This document shows positions 62,647 through 64,000 of a stretch of 64,000 bases of DNA, one piece after another. This stretch comes from Mycobacterium numidiamassiliense. Its GTDB lineage: Bacteria > Actinomycetota > Actinomycetes > Mycobacteriales > Mycobacteriaceae. The position numbers and the translations under genes are program-made. Every line of letters begins with the position of its first letter. The first letter of the stretch is position 1. The notes under the pieces were generated by a model that saw nothing but the letters and a program-made list of their open reading frames with translations, did no database searches and had not been told where the DNA came from. The stretch lies in the NCBI RefSeq assembly GCF_900157365.1, contig NZ_FUEZ01000003.1, positions 1,116,001 through 1,180,000 on the forward strand, in the 5' to 3' direction.

Positions 62647-64000
62647 TTATGCGGGGTATCGGGAGTAGCACACGTCCATGTTTCCTCCCACGCCGCCGCG
62701 GAATGCCGCGATGCGCGTGAAGCCGGCCGGCACGCTGGTCCCGTCCGCGTCGCTGGCAACCATGTGGTTGGTGAGCAAACCGGCGACGGCTTCGTCGAGA
62801 TCGCCGGCGGTCAACAACAACTCCTTCTGCGAGGGCGTCTCGATCGGCTCGGCCATCTTGCGGTGCACGACGCCGGTCAGGCACGCGGTCCGCAGCGCGG
62901 TCCACGGACTCTGCATCGGCAGATTTCGTTCGTGCTGCACCGCCAGCGCGTATCTGGACATCACCACCGAGAGTGCGGTGTCGTCACCCTGCGGCAGGGT
63001 GTCTTCGCTTTCGCTGGAGACCTTGCCCAGCTGCGTCAGCCCGGGCAGGTCCACGACGATGGTGTTGGTCGCCGGACAATAGGACGCCGGCGGGCTGGGT
63101 TTGGCATCCGGGCAACCGGCCGCCTTGTAGGACAACGTCGGTGGATTCTTGGGCGAGAACACCTTTCCCAACAATTCCATCAGCGTTGACAGGGTGTCTT
63201 CGTCGATGGGCACCTCACCGGTGCCGGTGTCCCCGTTGGGATCGGCCTGCAAGGCGGTCGGCAGGTCACCGCGGCGTTGGGCGATCTCCTGCTTGTTGAT
63301 ACCCGCGCAGGCCGAAGCGCCCGTGACGAACCCCATCTGGAACGCGCTGATCCGATCCAGGGCGGTCCCATGCTCGTCGTCGTTGACGGTGTCGGCATCC
63401 TGAACCGGGTCGCGGGTGGTGATGATGCCGGCCAGCACGTGGTCGAGCCCGTCGGCGGTGCTCAGGGTGAACCGCGACGACTTGCCCGCGGCAACCCAGT
63501 ACAGATAAACGCCCGCGAAACAGTCGGCCTGCTGCTCGCGAACAATAGTGGGATCGGATCTGGTCACGAGTTTCGCCATCTGCTGCAAGGCATGTCCGAA
63601 CTCGTGCGCCAACACACCCGTCACGGACATGTCGCCGAAATAGCGTTGCGCGACGGCCATGAACACCGTGCGATCCCAGGCGATCAAGTTGCAGCGCGAC
63701 GTGAAAAAGGCGTTGACGAGTTTGTAGGTGTCGTTGTGGCAAACGATCGGACTGCTCGGACTGTTCGAGTCGTAGGACACCAGCTTGCCGACCGGAAGGA
63801 AGGTGCCTTTCAGCGACTGGCTGTAGACGGACTTCCAGTAATCCTCGATGTCGTTGACCGACAGCAACGACAATTTGTCGATCGATCCGTTGTCGGTGTT
63901 GACCACCGTGCCGTTGGGCGCCGGCGCATTCGCGCGGATGCCGCTCGGGCCGTTGGTGGCGGGCAGGTCGCCGACCCGGAACGGGTCGTTGAGCATCGAC
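62647..64000 (-). CDS. lpqM: LpqM-type zinc metalloprotease lipoprotein, C-terminal part (cut by window edge)
   Basis: At least 450 residues of a neutral zinc metallopeptidase (YpfJ-like) are visible. The frame is open to the right edge, so the lipoprotein signal and start lie outside the window. The catalytic helix VLAHEFGHALQQMAKL carries HExxH, and TIVREQQADCFAGVYLYWVA supplies the third zinc ligand. Several cysteines (CAGINKQ, GCPDAK, YCPAT, ACLTGVV) suggest disulfides in an exported protein. The family is secreted and attached to the membrane. Confidence 0.92.
   Translation of the reverse strand, partial: SMLNDPFRVGDLPATNGPSGIRANAPAPNGTVVNTDNGSIDKLSLLSVNDIEDYWKSVYSQSLKGTFLPVGKLVSYDSNSPSSPIVCHNDTYKLVNAFFTSRCNLIAWDRTVFMAVAQRYFGDMSVTGVLAHEFGHALQQMAKLVTRSDPTIVREQQADCFAGVYLYWVAAGKSSRFTLSTADGLDHVLAGIITTRDPVQDADTVNDDEHGTALDRISAFQMGFVTGASACAGINKQEIAQRRGDLPTALQADPNGDTGTGEVPIDEDTLSTLMELLGKVFSPKNPPTLSYKAAGCPDAKPSPPASYCPATNTIVVDLPGLTQLGKVSSESEDTLPQGDDTALSVVMSRYALAVQHERNLPMQSPWTALRTACLTGVVHRKMAEPIETPSQKELLLTAGDLDEAVAGLLTNHMVASDADGTSVPAGFTRIAAFRGGVGGNMDVCYSRYPA

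Overview
This window is a piece of a slow-growing Mycobacterium chromosome, most likely the M. avium complex or a close relative. The evidence is high GC, frequent GTG starts, ATGA/GTGA-coupled genes, a PPE protein, MmpL/MmpS proteins, a SigK/RskA pair, GroEL2 with CIRCE sites, F420-type oxidoreductases, and gene order that I recall as matching M. tuberculosis Rv0467 down to Rv0419 in inverted orientation. Rv numbers are recalled synteny, not search results.

Layout. 1-6.6 kb: 5' end of isocitrate lyase, an acyl-ACP thioesterase-like gene, ramB, an AhpD-like gene, and a minus-strand operon of aldehyde dehydrogenase, DUF779 protein, two membrane proteins, lpdC and a small membrane protein. 8-12 kb: prolyl oligopeptidase, a small membrane protein, echA2, and the secreted Rv0455c-type protein linked to siderophore export. 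12.4-19.9 kb: a rearranged mmp locus. An additional mmpS-mmpL pair lies downstream of a TetR gene, and an mmpL4-like gene with no mmpS of its own is divergent from that TetR gene. The intergenic region holds three operator-like sites and an iron-box-like palindrome. 19.9-23 kb: a DipZ-like thiol redox protein beside sigK-rskA. 23-29 kb: a membrane protein, DinB-like protein, VOC remnant, D-aminoacylase-like amidohydrolase, short PPE, FMN-fold protein, AhpD-like protein and SDR. 29-31 kb: groEL2 with a strong terminator and two CIRCE elements.

31-40 kb: TetR/SDR divergent pair, Baeyer-Villiger-type monooxygenase with a VOC partner, then moeA2-psd-pssA-AAA ATPase. 40-44.5 kb is accessory: an MFS exporter, SDR, enoyl-CoA hydratase and LLM oxidoreductase lie where Rv0435c and Rv0434 would otherwise be neighbours. 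44.5-50.9 kb is conserved core: LON-domain protein, glutamate-cysteine ligase-like protein, sodC, a LytR_C protein, DUF3263 protein, def, GNAT protein, xthA and Rv0426c. The ctpH gene expected next is absent.

The most striking accessory system is at 51.6-56.9 kb. Two STAS proteins flank, with overlapping reading frames, a 1295-residue protein that combines PAS, GAF, histidine kinase, receiver, second GAF, PP2C phosphatase and anti-sigma-type ATPase domains. A PAS-ANTAR RNA-binding regulator lies next to it. This looks like a whole two-component plus partner-switching cascade in one operon. It abuts a TPP riboswitch controlling thiC-thiD. The window ends with an alpha/beta hydrolase, two divergent related small membrane proteins, a MarR gene with a clear palindromic operator, an LLM oxidoreductase, a proline-rich DUF4190 protein and the 3' part of the LpqM-type metalloprotease. 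I saw no tRNA, rRNA, CRISPR array, IS element or prophage.
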